DNA of 35,682 bases from Stenotrophomonas sp. PS02289 (GCF_029960115.1 NZ_JASCOZ010000029.1:1-35682), one strand, 5' to 3'; shown: positions 23,721 to 32,574, numbered from the stretch's first letter. Program-made: numbers and translations. The notes: generated by a model from the letters alone, not told the origin.

Positions 23721-23798
23721 GGACTAGTATTGCCTGTAAGGCAGCGGCCCTTCCGGGCCCGTCGGGATGTTGGAATCATTTTACGGAGATCGGACCGC

Positions 23799-26700
23799 AT
23801 GCGTACCTCGGTTGTCCGCTGGCTGCTCGTGCTGGTTCTGCTGATCACTGCAAGTACCTCCGGCAATTCTGCGCCCGGTACATTGCCAGCGCCGGCACTT
23901 TCGCCGCGCCAGGCCGGATGGGTCGAGCGGAACCCTACCATCTTACTGGGCCTGTACGACAGCGGCTGGCCACCGTATGAATTTGTACAGAACGGAGAGC
24001 CAAAAGGGCTCGGTTACGACTATCTGATGCTGCTCTCGCACCAGTTGGGGCTGAACGTTCGTGTCCGCATGTATCGCGATTGGGCCGAGGTGCTGGACGC
24101 CGCCTGCCGGGGTGAAGTGGATGTCGTAATGAACATCGCGCTGACCCCGGGGCGCACCCGCTGCATGGTCTACACCTCGCCTTACGCCGAAGCGCCGCTG
24201 GCGCTGGTGGGGCGGCCTGGTGACACGCGCGCGTCGACGGATCCAGACCTGACCGGCCTGCGCGTGGTGACCGAGCAGGAGTTCCTCACCAGCGAACAGA
24301 TCCGCTCGCGCTTCCCCGCGGCGCGGCAGCTGGTGGCGTCCAATACCGGCGCGGCATTGGAGATGGTGGCGCAGGGTAAGGCGGACGTTTATATCGGCAA
24401 CGCGCATGTCGCAAATGCCATCATCAATGACCGGAAGCTGGAAGGCATCACCTTGTTGCGCCCCAGCGACCTGGCCCCTGAACGCCTGCATTTCGGTGTC
24501 CCCAATGCCCGCCAGCCACTGGCAGAGGCACTGGATGCGGCATTGGCGACATTGCCGACCACGCAGCGCGACATCATCGCCAAGCGCTGGATCACGCCCC
24601 TGCAGTGGTCCGCGCAGTCGCGGCTGGCACTGAGCGAGGCCGAGAGCCGGGTGCTCGCCACCCCGCTGCGCATGGGATACGCACCGCAGGCCTCGCCGCT
24701 GTCGTTTGTGGACGCATCCGGCGAACCCAGCGGCGTTGCCGGCGACTACCTTCGCCAGTTGCGCATGGTCGGCGCGCAGTTGAACCGGGTGCCGGCGCAC
24801 GACTGGTTCGAGGTGCGCGACCAGATGCGGCGTGGCACCGTCGATGTGGTCATGGGCATGCCCAACGACGCGCATTACCTGGGGGATGACTGGGTGTTCA
24901 GCCAGCCGTTCATCAGTGTGCCCAATGTCGTGGTCACGCCAAACAACAGCCGTTCCGTGCTGGGCCTGAGCGACCTGGACGGGCGCACGATTCTTCTATC
25001 CGACCCTGACCGTCTGCGCGGGTACATCCTGCAGTACGCGCCCAAGGCGCGCATCGTGCCAGCACGCAGCGTGGAGCAGGCACTGGCGCGGCTGGCCAAC
25101 GGCGACGCCGATGCCTATGTCGGGAATCTGGCGATGGCCGACCGGGTCATCCGCGAGCTGTATCCGGCCCGCCTGCACGTCGCCGCACCTGCCGGATTCA
25201 GCGACCAGCTGTCGCTGGCGGTGAAGCGCCAGTACGCGCCGCTGGCCACCACCTTCGACCGCGTGCTGACCAATCTGAGTCCGCGCGAACATGCGGCCAT
25301 CCGCGGTGACTGGCTGCTCGCCGAGTACCGCGCGGGGCTGGACTGGCGCTCGATCGCACGCTGGGCGGTGCCGCTGTCGTTGGTGCTGCTCACCGGCATG
25401 ATCGTGCATGGCTGGGGTTACCTGCGCCTGCGCCGGGAAGTGTCCATGCGTCGCCGGCTGGAAAAGCGCCTGGATGAGATCACCGACAACCTGCCGGCCA
25501 TCGTGTACCAGGCTCGACGCGAAAGCGACGGACGGGTGACCTTCCCGTACATCACCGGTGACCTGCATTCGATGTTCGGGGTGACTACGCTCGAAGTCAT
25601 GCGCGATGACACCCTGCTCGAAGCCCAGATCGACGCGCGTGACCGCGACGCGATCAACGAGGCGATGACCCATGCGGCCCGCAACTTCACCCCGCTGGAT
25701 CTGGAGTTCCGCACCAGCCCGCACGGTGTGGTGCGCTGGGTGCGGACGCGCGCGCTGCCGTACGCCTCTTCCGACGGGGCGGTGCTGTGGAGTGGTTATT
25801 GGGTGGATGTCACCGAAGCGCGTGCCCAGGCCGATGCGCTGGCGGCCGCCAAGTCCGATGCCGAACGTGCAACCGACGCCAAGTCCAACTTCCTGGCCAC
25901 CATGAGCCACGAGATCCGCACCCCGATGAGTGGCGTGCTGGGCATGGTGGAGGCGTTGTCGCACACCCCGCTGGACGGCGAACAGCGGCGCATCATCGGG
26001 GTGATCGAGGACTCGGCCCAGATGCTGCGGCAGATCCTGGATGACATCCTGGACTATTCGCGCATCGAGGCAGGTGCGTTGCCGCTGGAGCCGCAACCGG
26101 TCGCCCTGCGCAGCTTGCTCGACAACGTGCAGCAGCTGCTCGCTCCACAGGCGTCCAGCAAAGGCCTGGACCTCAGCCTGGAAGTAGACCCCGACGTCGC
26201 CCCGCAGCATCTGGTGGACGGCATGCGTCTGCGCCAGGTGGTCTTCAATCTGCTCAGCAACGCGATCAAGTTCACCAACCAGGGCCGTGTGAGCATCGCC
26301 TTGAAGGTGGAGCGTTCCGACGACATGGCGCAGACTCTGCGCTTGACCGTGACAGACACCGGCATCGGCATTTCCCCCGAGCAGCGCGAGCGTTTGTTCA
26401 AACCCTTCGCGCAGGCCGACGTGGCGATCACCCGGCATTACGGGGGGACCGGTCTGGGACTCAGCATCTGCCAGCGTCTGGTGGGGCTGATGCGCGGGCG
26501 GCTGGACATGCACAGCGTGCCGGGGCAGGGCACCCGCGTGGACGTGGTGGTGAGCCTGCCACGCGTACCCGGTGCGGAAGACCAACACGACACAACGCAC
26601 GGCATCGACGATGTGCAGCCACTGCCCTCGGGGCAGGCGCGACGCCGCGTGCTGGTAGTGGAGGACCATCCCACCAACCAGGCCCTGATGCGCTGGCGCC

Positions 26701-27392
26701 TGCAGCAGCTGGGCCTGCAGCACGAGCTGGCAGTGGATGGCGAGGCGGCGCTGGCCCTGCTGGACACCTCGAGCTTCGACCTGGTGATCACCGACTGCCG
26801 GATGCCGGTGATGGACGGCTACACGTTGACCCGACGCATCCGGGAACGCGAGCGCGGCACGGGCCGGCATCTACCGGTGCTCGCGCTGACCGCCAGTGCA
26901 TTGGCTGAAGATCTGCAGCGCTGTCGTGAAGCCGGGATGGATGACCTGCTGGCCAAGCCGGTGGCCCTGGCCACCCTGCGCAGGGCGCTGCGACGCTGGC
27001 TGCCGATCGACCCGGAGGACGAAGGTCCGACGGCTGCCGATCTGGCCCCCGTGGAGACCACCACGCCGGCACCGCCGCCGACCCGCAAGGCGATTGTCGA
27101 GCGCTTCGGCTCGGAGCACGTGGCGGCCGTGCTGATTGACAGCATGCGCAAGGCGACCCGCGAGGACCTGGGCCGCGGAGCGCTGGCGCGTGAGCAGAAC
27201 GACAGCAATGCGGCCGTGGAAGTGCTGCATCGGATCGTGGGCGGGCTGGGCACGCTGGGCGCGGAATCGCTGGCCGCACAGGCACGCACGCTGATGCAGC
27301 GGATCCAGGTCGAGGGGGTGGCTGCGTGCACTGCCGGCATCACCGCGTTCGAGCAGGCGCTCGAAGCGTATCTGGAGAGCCTGGATCCGTAG
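23799..27392 (+). CDS. BvgS/EvgS-like hybrid sensor histidine kinase
   Basis: A 1197-residue unorthodox kinase. Order: signal segment (1-25), two periplasmic Venus-flytrap domains of the SBP_bac_3 type (about 45-265 and 285-510), a membrane helix (522-542), PAS (about 553-675), HisKA with His704 in ATMSHEIRTPMSG, HATPase (806-925, with TDTGIGIS and GTGLGLS), receiver (947-1060, Asp999 in ITDCRMPVMDG) and a C-terminal HPt with His1144 in VLHRIVGG. This is the BvgS plan (1238 residues in Bordetella). Phosphate should pass His704-Asp999-His1144-Asp55 of the divergent regulator. The HPt has Val where a Lys usually follows the His by two residues plus one. The ATG at 23799 follows CGGAGA by about 10 bases. 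The frame stays open upstream to 22905, but that part is antisense to other genes. Confidence 0.92.
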   Translation: MRTSVVRWLLVLVLLITASTSGNSAPGTLPAPALSPRQAGWVERNPTILLGLYDSGWPPYEFVQNGEPKGLGYDYLMLLSHQLGLNVRVRMYRDWAEVLDAACRGEVDVVMNIALTPGRTRCMVYTSPYAEAPLALVGRPGDTRASTDPDLTGLRVVTEQEFLTSEQIRSRFPAARQLVASNTGAALEMVAQGKADVYIGNAHVANAIINDRKLEGITLLRPSDLAPERLHFGVPNARQPLAEALDAALATLPTTQRDIIAKRWITPLQWSAQSRLALSEAESRVLATPLRMGYAPQASPLSFVDASGEPSGVAGDYLRQLRMVGAQLNRVPAHDWFEVRDQMRRGTVDVVMGMPNDAHYLGDDWVFSQPFISVPNVVVTPNNSRSVLGLSDLDGRTILLSDPDRLRGYILQYAPKARIVPARSVEQALARLANGDADAYVGNLAMADRVIRELYPARLHVAAPAGFSDQLSLAVKRQYAPLATTFDRVLTNLSPREHAAIRGDWLLAEYRAGLDWRSIARWAVPLSLVLLTGMIVHGWGYLRLRREVSMRRRLEKRLDEITDNLPAIVYQARRESDGRVTFPYITGDLHSMFGVTTLEVMRDDTLLEAQIDARDRDAINEAMTHAARNFTPLDLEFRTSPHGVVRWVRTRALPYASSDGAVLWSGYWVDVTEARAQADALAAAKSDAERATDAKSNFLATMSHEIRTPMSGVLGMVEALSHTPLDGEQRRIIGVIEDSAQMLRQILDDILDYSRIEAGALPLEPQPVALRSLLDNVQQLLAPQASSKGLDLSLEVDPDVAPQHLVDGMRLRQVVFNLLSNAIKFTNQGRVSIALKVERSDDMAQTLRLTVTDTGIGISPEQRERLFKPFAQADVAITRHYGGTGLGLSICQRLVGLMRGRLDMHSVPGQGTRVDVVVSLPRVPGAEDQHDTTHGIDDVQPLPSGQARRRVLVVEDHPTNQALMRWRLQQLGLQHELAVDGEAALALLDTSSFDLVITDCRMPVMDGYTLTRRIRERERGTGRHLPVLALTASALAEDLQRCREAGMDDLLAKPVALATLRRALRRWLPIDPEDEGPTAADLAPVETTTPAPPPTRKAIVERFGSEHVAAVLIDSMRKATREDLGRGALAREQNDSNAAVEVLHRIVGGLGTLGAESLAAQARTLMQRIQVEGVAACTAGITAFEQALEAYLESLDP

Positions 27393-27783
27393 AGCCAGGC
27401 TCTGCCCGGCTTGCCTGTCCTTTCAAGTACTCGATCACCAGCCGTCGCCGTTCGGGGTCGGCGGTGGAATTGACCATGCGCGAATCGGGCACGACGCTGG
27501 CTGGCGAACGCAGGAACGCATCCAGCGTCTGCTCGGTCCACACCAGGTTCGCGCGGCGCATCGCCGGCGAATACGGGTAGTCGGACAAGCTGCCGGCGCG
27601 ACGACCGATCACCCCGTGCAGATTCGGGCCAAACCGATGCACCCCACCGGCCTGCACGGTGTGGCAGCCACCGCAGATCGCAAACGCGCGTTCGCGCTCG
27701 CGTTGCCGCGCCTGTTCGGGTGTCTGCGGTGCGGCCGTGCATGCACTGAGCAGCCCGGCCACCGCGATGACCAGTGTTCTCAC
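27340..27783 (-). CDS. Small c-type cytochrome, lipoprotein
   Basis: A 147-residue class I cytochrome c. The signal ends in the lipobox LLSAC (Cys15), so it is lipid-anchored on the periplasmic side. Heme attachment is CGGCH (37-41), followed by FGPNLHGVIGRRAGS. The likely axial ligand is Met103 in VVPDSRM, equivalent to the VPGTKM motif of mitochondrial-type cytochromes c. The start is GTG at 27783, overlapping the ETF-QO stop by 4 bases (GTGA); no ATG fits. The last ~20 residues after YLKGQ are Pro/Ser/Arg-rich, and the 3' 53 bases are antisense to the end of the BvgS-like gene. Confidence 0.8.
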   Translation of the reverse strand: MRTLVIAVAGLLSACTAAPQTPEQARQRERERAFAICGGCHTVQAGGVHRFGPNLHGVIGRRAGSLSDYPYSPAMRRANLVWTEQTLDAFLRSPASVVPDSRMVNSTADPERRRLVIEYLKGQASRAEPGSTDPGSPDTLRAPARTR

Positions 27784-29456
27784 ATCGAGGAATAGTTGGG
27801 GCCACCGCCGCCCTGCGGCGTCACCCACACGATGTTCTGGGTCGGGTCCTTGATGTCGCAGGTCTTGCAGTGCACGCAGTTCTGCGCGTTGATCTGCAGT
27901 TGCTCCTGGCCTTCGCCGCCGACGAATTCGTACACGCCGGCCGGGCAATAACGCGCTTCCGGGCCTGCGAACTCGGCGAGGTTCACCCGCACCGGAATGC
28001 TGGCGTCCTTCAGGGTGAGATGGCTCGGCTGGTCTTCTTCGTGATTGGTGCTGCTCAGGAACACCGAGCTGAGGCGGTCAAAGGTCAGCACGTTGTCCGG
28101 TTTCGGATACGTGATACGGGTGTGCTGCGACGCCGGTTCCAGGCATTCGTGATCGGGCTTGCTGTGACCGATCGTCCACGGCGGATTGCGGATGCCCAGC
28201 TTGGGCAGCAGCCACTGTTCGATGCCGGTCATCAGCGTGGCCACGGTGCGGCCCTTCTTGAACCACTGCTTGAAGTTCTTGGACAGCTTCAGCTCGTCAT
28301 GCAGCCAGCTCTTTTCGAACGCGTCCGGGTAGGCACTGAGTTCGTCGCGCTGGCGGTCGGCGGACAGGGCGTCGAAGGCCGCGTCAGCGGCGAGCATGCC
28401 GGTCTTGATCGCCGCGTGGCTGCCCTTGATCCGGCTGGCGTTGAGGTAGCCGGCCTCGCAGCCGACCAGCGCGCCACCCGGGAACACCGTCTTCGGCAGC
28501 GAGAACAGCCCGCCGGCGGTGATCGCACGTGCGCCGTAACCAATGCGCTTGCCGCCTTCCAGGTGCTTGCGGATCGACGGGTGGGTCTTGAAGCGCTGGA
28601 ACTCCTCGAACGGGCTCATCCACGGGTTCTTGTAGTCCAGCCCGACCACGAAGCCGACGGCGACCTTGCCACCTTCGGCGTGATACAGGAACGAGCCACC
28701 GTAGGTGTCGCTCTCCAGCGGCCAGCCGGCGGTGTGCACCACCAGGCCCGGCTCATGCTTGGCCGGATCAATCTGCCACAGTTCCTTGATGCCGATGCCG
28801 TAGGACTGCGGGTCCTTGCCGGCATCGAGCTGGAAGCGCGCGATCAGCTGGCGGCCGAGGTGGCCGCGCGAACCTTCGGCGAAGATCGTGTACTTCGCAT
28901 GCAGTTCCATGCCGCGTTCGAAGTTCGGCCCGTGGCTGCCGTCCTTGCGGATGCCCATGTCGCCGGTGGCCACGCCCATCACCGCGCCGTTCTCGTCGTA
29001 CAGCACTTCGGCGGCGGCGAAGCCGGGGAAGATCGCCACTTCCAGCGCTTCAGCCTGCTGCGCCAGCCAGCGGGTGACCTCGCCCAGGCTGACGATGTAG
29101 TTGCCCTGGTTGTGGAAGCACTCCGGCAGCAGCGCATGCGGCGTGCTGCGCGCGCCTTCGGGGCTGAGGAACAGGAATTCGTCGCGGGTGACCGCCTGCT
29201 TCAGCGGTGCGCCGCGCTCGGCCCAGTCCGGGAACAGCTCGGTCAGTGCGCGCGGGTCCATGATCGCGCCGGACAGGATGTGCGCGCCGGGCTCGGAGCC
29301 CTTTTCCAGCACGCAGACCGACAGTTCGCGGCCGGCTTCGATGGCGCGCTGACGCAGGCGGATGGCCGTGGCCAGGCCGGCGGGGCCGGCTCCGACGATC
29401 ACCACGTCAAATTCCATGGCTTCGCGCGGGGGCAGGGCGGTGGTTTCTTCGCTCAT
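27780..29456 (-). CDS. Electron transfer flavoprotein-ubiquinone oxidoreductase (ETF-QO)
   Basis: A 558-residue ETF-QO, complete. The FAD motif is VVIVGAGPAGLATAIRLR (18-35). The middle carries the family text GYGARAITAGGLFSLPKTVFPGG and GCEAGYLNASRIKGSHAAIKTGMLAA. The C-terminus binds the 4Fe-4S cluster with Cys504 in CPAGVYEF and Cys527, Cys530 and Cys533 in NCVHCKTCDIKDPTQNI. The enzyme moves electrons from reduced ETF to the quinone pool, serving acyl-CoA and related dehydrogenases such as the GcdH encoded nearby. The ATG at 29456 is used; a GTG at 29486 is an alternative. A cytochrome c gene is coupled to its 3' end. Confidence 0.95.
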   Translation of the reverse strand: MSEETTALPPREAMEFDVVIVGAGPAGLATAIRLRQRAIEAGRELSVCVLEKGSEPGAHILSGAIMDPRALTELFPDWAERGAPLKQAVTRDEFLFLSPEGARSTPHALLPECFHNQGNYIVSLGEVTRWLAQQAEALEVAIFPGFAAAEVLYDENGAVMGVATGDMGIRKDGSHGPNFERGMELHAKYTIFAEGSRGHLGRQLIARFQLDAGKDPQSYGIGIKELWQIDPAKHEPGLVVHTAGWPLESDTYGGSFLYHAEGGKVAVGFVVGLDYKNPWMSPFEEFQRFKTHPSIRKHLEGGKRIGYGARAITAGGLFSLPKTVFPGGALVGCEAGYLNASRIKGSHAAIKTGMLAADAAFDALSADRQRDELSAYPDAFEKSWLHDELKLSKNFKQWFKKGRTVATLMTGIEQWLLPKLGIRNPPWTIGHSKPDHECLEPASQHTRITYPKPDNVLTFDRLSSVFLSSTNHEEDQPSHLTLKDASIPVRVNLAEFAGPEARYCPAGVYEFVGGEGQEQLQINAQNCVHCKTCDIKDPTQNIVWVTPQGGGGPNYSSM

Positions 29457-29620
29457 GGTGGTGCGTAACTCGTTGGGTAGTGCCACCGGCCAGAAGCCAG
29501 CGGCGGTTGCCTGGGGATGCAGTTCAGTACGTCAGGGTACCGGGAGCCGGCGTTTACGCCTAGTTCGCCGACGTTGGTCATCGTTTGAAGGATGAATGGT
29601 GCACCGCCGCATTACCGGCG

Positions 29621-30115
29621 TTACCCGCCAAACGCTGCGTGATACCGCACTTCTGCATCCGGCCATGCCCCCTTCAACAACACCGCCTGGAAGTACTCTT
29701 GCGGCACCCCGGCCAGGCGCAGGCGCGGATCCGCCCGGAACCCGAATCGCCCGTAGTACCCCGGGTCACCCAACAGCACGCACCCGGCCGCCCCGCGTTC
29801 CTCCAGCGCCGCCAGCGCGGCCTGCATCAACGCGCTGCCCAGGCCGCGCCCCTGATGCGGGGGAGCCACCGAAATCGGACCCAGCCCGTACCAGTCTTCG
29901 CTGCCGTCGCTGAGCGTGACCGGCGACAGCGCCACATGGCCGACCAGTGCTCCACCTTCTTCCGCCACCAGCGATACCGACAGCGCGCCGGCGGCGCGCA
30001 ATGCGTCAACGACGTCCTGCTCGGTCCCGTCACGGTGCGGCGCATCGGCAAACGCCTCGCGGGTCAGTGCGTGAATGACAGGGATGTCCTGCGCGCGCTC
30101 GGGGCGGATCTGCAT
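29621..30115 (-). CDS. GNAT-family N-acetyltransferase (YhbS-like)
   Basis: A 164-residue acetyltransferase. It starts with the GNAT strand IRPERAQDIPVIHALTREAF. The acetyl-CoA loop is HQGRGLGSALM (Gln88 to Gly93, a Q-x-x-G-x-G pattern), then LLGDPGYYGRFGF, the phrase that marks YhbS-type proteins. The acceptor is unknown. The ATG at 30115 is chosen by family start; the frame remains open for another 1.2 kb, but that stretch is antisense to gcdH. It is divergent from gcdH, with 117 bases between starts. Confidence 0.85.
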   Translation of the reverse strand: MQIRPERAQDIPVIHALTREAFADAPHRDGTEQDVVDALRAAGALSVSLVAEEGGALVGHVALSPVTLSDGSEDWYGLGPISVAPPHQGRGLGSALMQAALAALEERGAAGCVLLGDPGYYGRFGFRADPRLRLAGVPQEYFQAVLLKGAWPDAEVRYHAAFGG

Positions 30116-30232
30116 GGCGGAAGCTCTGCGACGAAATGTCGCCATTGTAGGCCCGTGCTGCGCCGTGCCTTGGCCGGGCGGCGGTGAGCGCGGACAATGG
30201 CCGCCTCTGCTGCTCTTCCCTGCCAGGTAGCC

Positions 30233-31396
30233 ATGTCCCTGAATCCGTATGACCTGTTCGATGTCCGTTCCCTGCTCAGCGAAGAGGAACGCGCGGTGCA
30301 GGCCAGCGTGGCGCGTTTCACCGATGAACGCGTGCTGCCCATCATCGGCGACGCCTTCGACCAGGGCCGGTTCCCGGATGAGTTGATCCCCGAGATTGCC
30401 TCGCTTGGTCTGCTGGGCTGCACCTTGCCGGAACAGTACGGCGGTGGCGGACTCAACGCGGTCAGCTACGGGTTGATCTGCCAGGAGCTGGAGCGTGGCG
30501 ATTCGGGCCTGCGCAGTTTTGTGTCGGTGCAGAGCTCGCTGTGCATGTACCCGATCTACGCCTATGGCAGTGAAGAACAGCGCCTGCGCTGGCTGCCGGA
30601 CATGGCGGCGGGCAAGGTGATTGGCTGCTTCGGGCTGACCGAGGCGCACGGTGGCTCGGACCCGGCCGCGATGAAGACGCGCGCGGTGCGCGATGGCGGC
30701 GACTGGGTCGTCAACGGCAGCAAGATGTGGATCACCAGCGGTCCGGTGGCCGACATCGCCGTCGTCTGGGCACACACCGACGACGGCATCCAGGGCTTTG
30801 TGCTGGAGAAGGGCATGCCCGGCTTCACCACCCAGGAGATCAAGCACAAGATGAGCCTGCGCGCCTCGCTGACCGGTGCGCTGTTCTTCGACAACGTGCG
30901 TGTGCCCGAGCGCAACCGCCTGCCGAACGTGCAGGGGTTGAAGGGGCCGCTGGGCTGCCTGACCCAGGCGCGTTATGGCATCAGCTGGGGGCCGATCGGC
31001 GCGGCGGTGGCCTGCCTGGACGAGGCGCTGGGTTACACCAAGGAACGCGTACTGTTCGGACGACCGGTGGCGGCCACGCAGAGCGCGCAGATCAAACTGG
31101 CTGACATGGCCCGCCGGATCACCAGCGCCCAGCTGCTGGCGCTGCAGCTGGGGCGTCTGAAGGATGCCGGGCAGATGCAGCCGCAACAGGTGAGCCTGGC
31201 GAAGTGGAACAACTGCCGCATGGCGATCGACATCGCCCGTGAGTGCCGCGACCTGCTGGGCGGAGCGGGCATCACCACCGAGCACGTGGCGATCCGGCAT
31301 GCGTTGAATCTGGAATCGGTGATCACCTACGAGGGTACCGAAACCGTGCACCAGCTGGTGATCGGCCGCGAGCTGACCGGCATCAACGCGTTCTGA
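30233..31396 (+). CDS. gcdH: Glutaryl-CoA dehydrogenase
   Basis: A 387-residue acyl-CoA dehydrogenase that follows GCDH closely rather than the fatty acyl enzymes: ELERGDSGLRSFVSVQSSL, YPIYAYGSEEQ, CFGLTEAHGGSDP, RYGISWGPIGA, and ARECRDLLGGAGI. The catalytic base is Glu367 in TYEGTETVHQLVIGRELTG. It oxidises and decarboxylates glutaryl-CoA to crotonyl-CoA in lysine, hydroxylysine and tryptophan breakdown, passing electrons to ETF and then to ETF-QO, encoded 0.8 kb away on the other strand. The ATG at 30233 follows AGG by 5 bases; an ATG at 30197 would add 12 residues. It converges on trmL with 3 bases between stops. Confidence 0.93.
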   Translation: MSLNPYDLFDVRSLLSEEERAVQASVARFTDERVLPIIGDAFDQGRFPDELIPEIASLGLLGCTLPEQYGGGGLNAVSYGLICQELERGDSGLRSFVSVQSSLCMYPIYAYGSEEQRLRWLPDMAAGKVIGCFGLTEAHGGSDPAAMKTRAVRDGGDWVVNGSKMWITSGPVADIAVVWAHTDDGIQGFVLEKGMPGFTTQEIKHKMSLRASLTGALFFDNVRVPERNRLPNVQGLKGPLGCLTQARYGISWGPIGAAVACLDEALGYTKERVLFGRPVAATQSAQIKLADMARRITSAQLLALQLGRLKDAGQMQPQQVSLAKWNNCRMAIDIARECRDLLGGAGITTEHVAIRHALNLESVITYEGTETVHQLVIGRELTGINAF

Positions 31397-31399
31397 CGG

Positions 31400-31876
31400 T
31401 CATTCCCCGCCGGCAAACCCGTTCTGCCGCCAGGCCTCATACATGACCACGGCAACCGTGTTGGACAGGTTCAAGCTGCGGTTGTCCGGCCGCATCGGCA
31501 AGCGCAGCCGACGGCCATCCGGCAGCGCGTCCAGCACGTCCTGTGGCAGGCCGCGGGTTTCCGGGCCGAACAGGAAGGCGTCGCCGTCTTCGAACTGCTG
31601 GGTGTCATAGCGCACGCTGCCTCGGGTGCTGAGGGCGAACAGGCGCTTGGGGGCAATGCGCTGCAGGGCGGTCTCCAGGTCTGGATGCACCTGCAGTCGT
31701 GCGTACTCGTGGTAGTCCAGGCCGGCGCGCTTGAGCTGCTTGTCGCTCAGGTCGAAACCGAGCGGTTCAATCAGGTGCAGCTGCGCGCCGGTATTGGCGC
31801 AGAGGCGAATCACATTGCCGGTGTTCGGGGGAATTTCCGGCTGGAACAACACGACGTGGAACTGGGGAGAGGTCAT
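31400..31876 (-). CDS. trmL: tRNA (cytidine(34)-2'-O)-methyltransferase TrmL
   Basis: A 158-residue SPOUT methyltransferase of the TrmH class. The N-terminal FQPEIPPNTGNVIRLCANTG and the knot motifs LFGPETRGLP and LRLPMRPDNRSLNLSNTVAVVMYEA are those of TrmL (YibK). It methylates the 2'-OH of the wobble base 34 in leucine tRNAs using S-adenosylmethionine. The ATG at 31876 gives the usual N-terminus; an in-frame TTG two codons upstream is possible. The Shine-Dalgarno is weak. Confidence 0.93.
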   Translation of the reverse strand: MTSPQFHVVLFQPEIPPNTGNVIRLCANTGAQLHLIEPLGFDLSDKQLKRAGLDYHEYARLQVHPDLETALQRIAPKRLFALSTRGSVRYDTQQFEDGDAFLFGPETRGLPQDVLDALPDGRRLRLPMRPDNRSLNLSNTVAVVMYEAWRQNGFAGGE

Positions 31877-31909
31877 GGCCAAAGTGTACGCCGCGACCCG
31901 TCACCGCAG

Positions 31910-31930
31910 GTACCAGCCCCTGGCTGGTAC
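31910..31930. other. Perfect 9-base hairpin between the VRP-repeat gene and trmL
   Basis: GTACCAGCC and GGCTGGTAC flank a 3-base loop. It lies 10 bases after the stop of the minus-strand VRP-repeat gene and 33 bases before the trmL start. There is no T-run on either side, so it is a stabilising hairpin or weak attenuator rather than a classic terminator. Confidence 0.5.
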
Positions 31931-31940
31931 ACCGCGGGTA

Positions 31941-32408
31941 TTACGGGCGAGCCAGCACAGAAACCGCTTCAGCCGCGAAGGCCTGCAGGTCGTTCGGCGA
32001 CGGGCGCACCTGCAGGGTCGGCAGGTTGATGATCACTTCGCTGGCGACGGCGGTCGCCGCAGCGGCGAAGGTGCCCATGTAGTCGCGGTGGCTGTCCTGC
32101 TCGGCGGCCAGCGCTTCGCGCTGTTCGGCGGTCGGACGCACTTCCACGGCGGCCAGGGTGGTCACCCGGCGGCTGTCGGCCAGTTCCTGGCGGTACTCGG
32201 CGATCTGACCGGCGGTGGGACGCACTTCCACCATGGCCAGGGTCGGGATCGCGCTGTTGCGTTCCCATTCGGCCTGGGCGAGCTGGTCGGCGGAGGGACG
32301 GACCTGGACGGTTTCCAGGGTGGTGATGGCGGAAGCGGCATGCACGTTCGAAGCAAACGCGGAGCCGGCGGCGATGGCGATGGCAATTGCGATGGTCTTG
32401 GTGTTCAT
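31941..32408 (-). CDS. Exported protein with repeated VRP motif, unknown function
   Basis: A 155-residue protein I do not recognise. It has a signal peptide (KTIAIAIAIAAGSAFA, cleavage near VHAA, residue 25). The mature part is built on an imperfect repeat, TL-x-x-V-x-VRP-(S/T)-A-x-Q, starting at residues 30, 56 and 84, with a shortened fourth copy at 131 (TLQVRPSPND). The spacing of the first three is 26 and 28 residues. Between repeats are charged helical segments such as AEYRQELADSRR. A periplasmic location is likely. No cysteines, so no lipoprotein or disulfides. The 365-base upstream region is divergent with the M16 peptidase and contains a sigma-54-like promoter for this gene. Confidence 0.75.
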   Translation of the reverse strand: MNTKTIAIAIAIAAGSAFASNVHAASAITTLETVQVRPSADQLAQAEWERNSAIPTLAMVEVRPTAGQIAEYRQELADSRRVTTLAAVEVRPTAEQREALAAEQDSHRDYMGTFAAAATAVASEVIINLPTLQVRPSPNDLQAFAAEAVSVLARP

Positions 32409-32557
32409 GACGAGGCCTGTTTAGTGTTGGTGAGCAGTGGTGTGGTAGTAAGGTAGTACACCGAATCTGGGCTTGCAAGGAAAATTTTCAGTTTCGGTGT
32501 TTTGTTCAGCGATCAGTCAGTTTGGTTTTGATCGCCTTTTGTCCGCACAGAGATCAA

Positions 32558-32574
32558 AGCAGGACCCGTGCCAA
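32558..32574 (-). promoter_or_regulatory. Sigma-54-like promoter of the VRP-repeat gene
   Basis: On the minus strand TTGGCACGGGTCCTGCT matches the -24/-12 consensus TGGCACG-N4-TTGC with one change. The invariant GG and GC are exactly 10 bases apart, as sigma-54 requires. Transcription would start near 32548, leaving a leader of about 140 bases before the ATG at 32408. Confidence 0.5.

Noticed and set aside
22905..23798. Possible N-terminal extension of the BvgS-like kinase
   Set aside because: It is antisense to the response regulator and the APH-fold kinase; the ATG at 23799 has a Shine-Dalgarno and a signal segment.
29475..29511. Possible degenerate GTAGTGCC repeat upstream of ETF-QO
   Set aside because: The head matches, but no convincing stem follows.
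30116..31351. Upstream extension of the GNAT frame
   Set aside because: It lies entirely opposite gcdH and carries no GNAT sequence.
31910..31930. Intrinsic terminator between the VRP-repeat gene and trmL
   Set aside because: The hairpin is perfect, but there is no T-tract after it on either strand; kept only as a hairpin.
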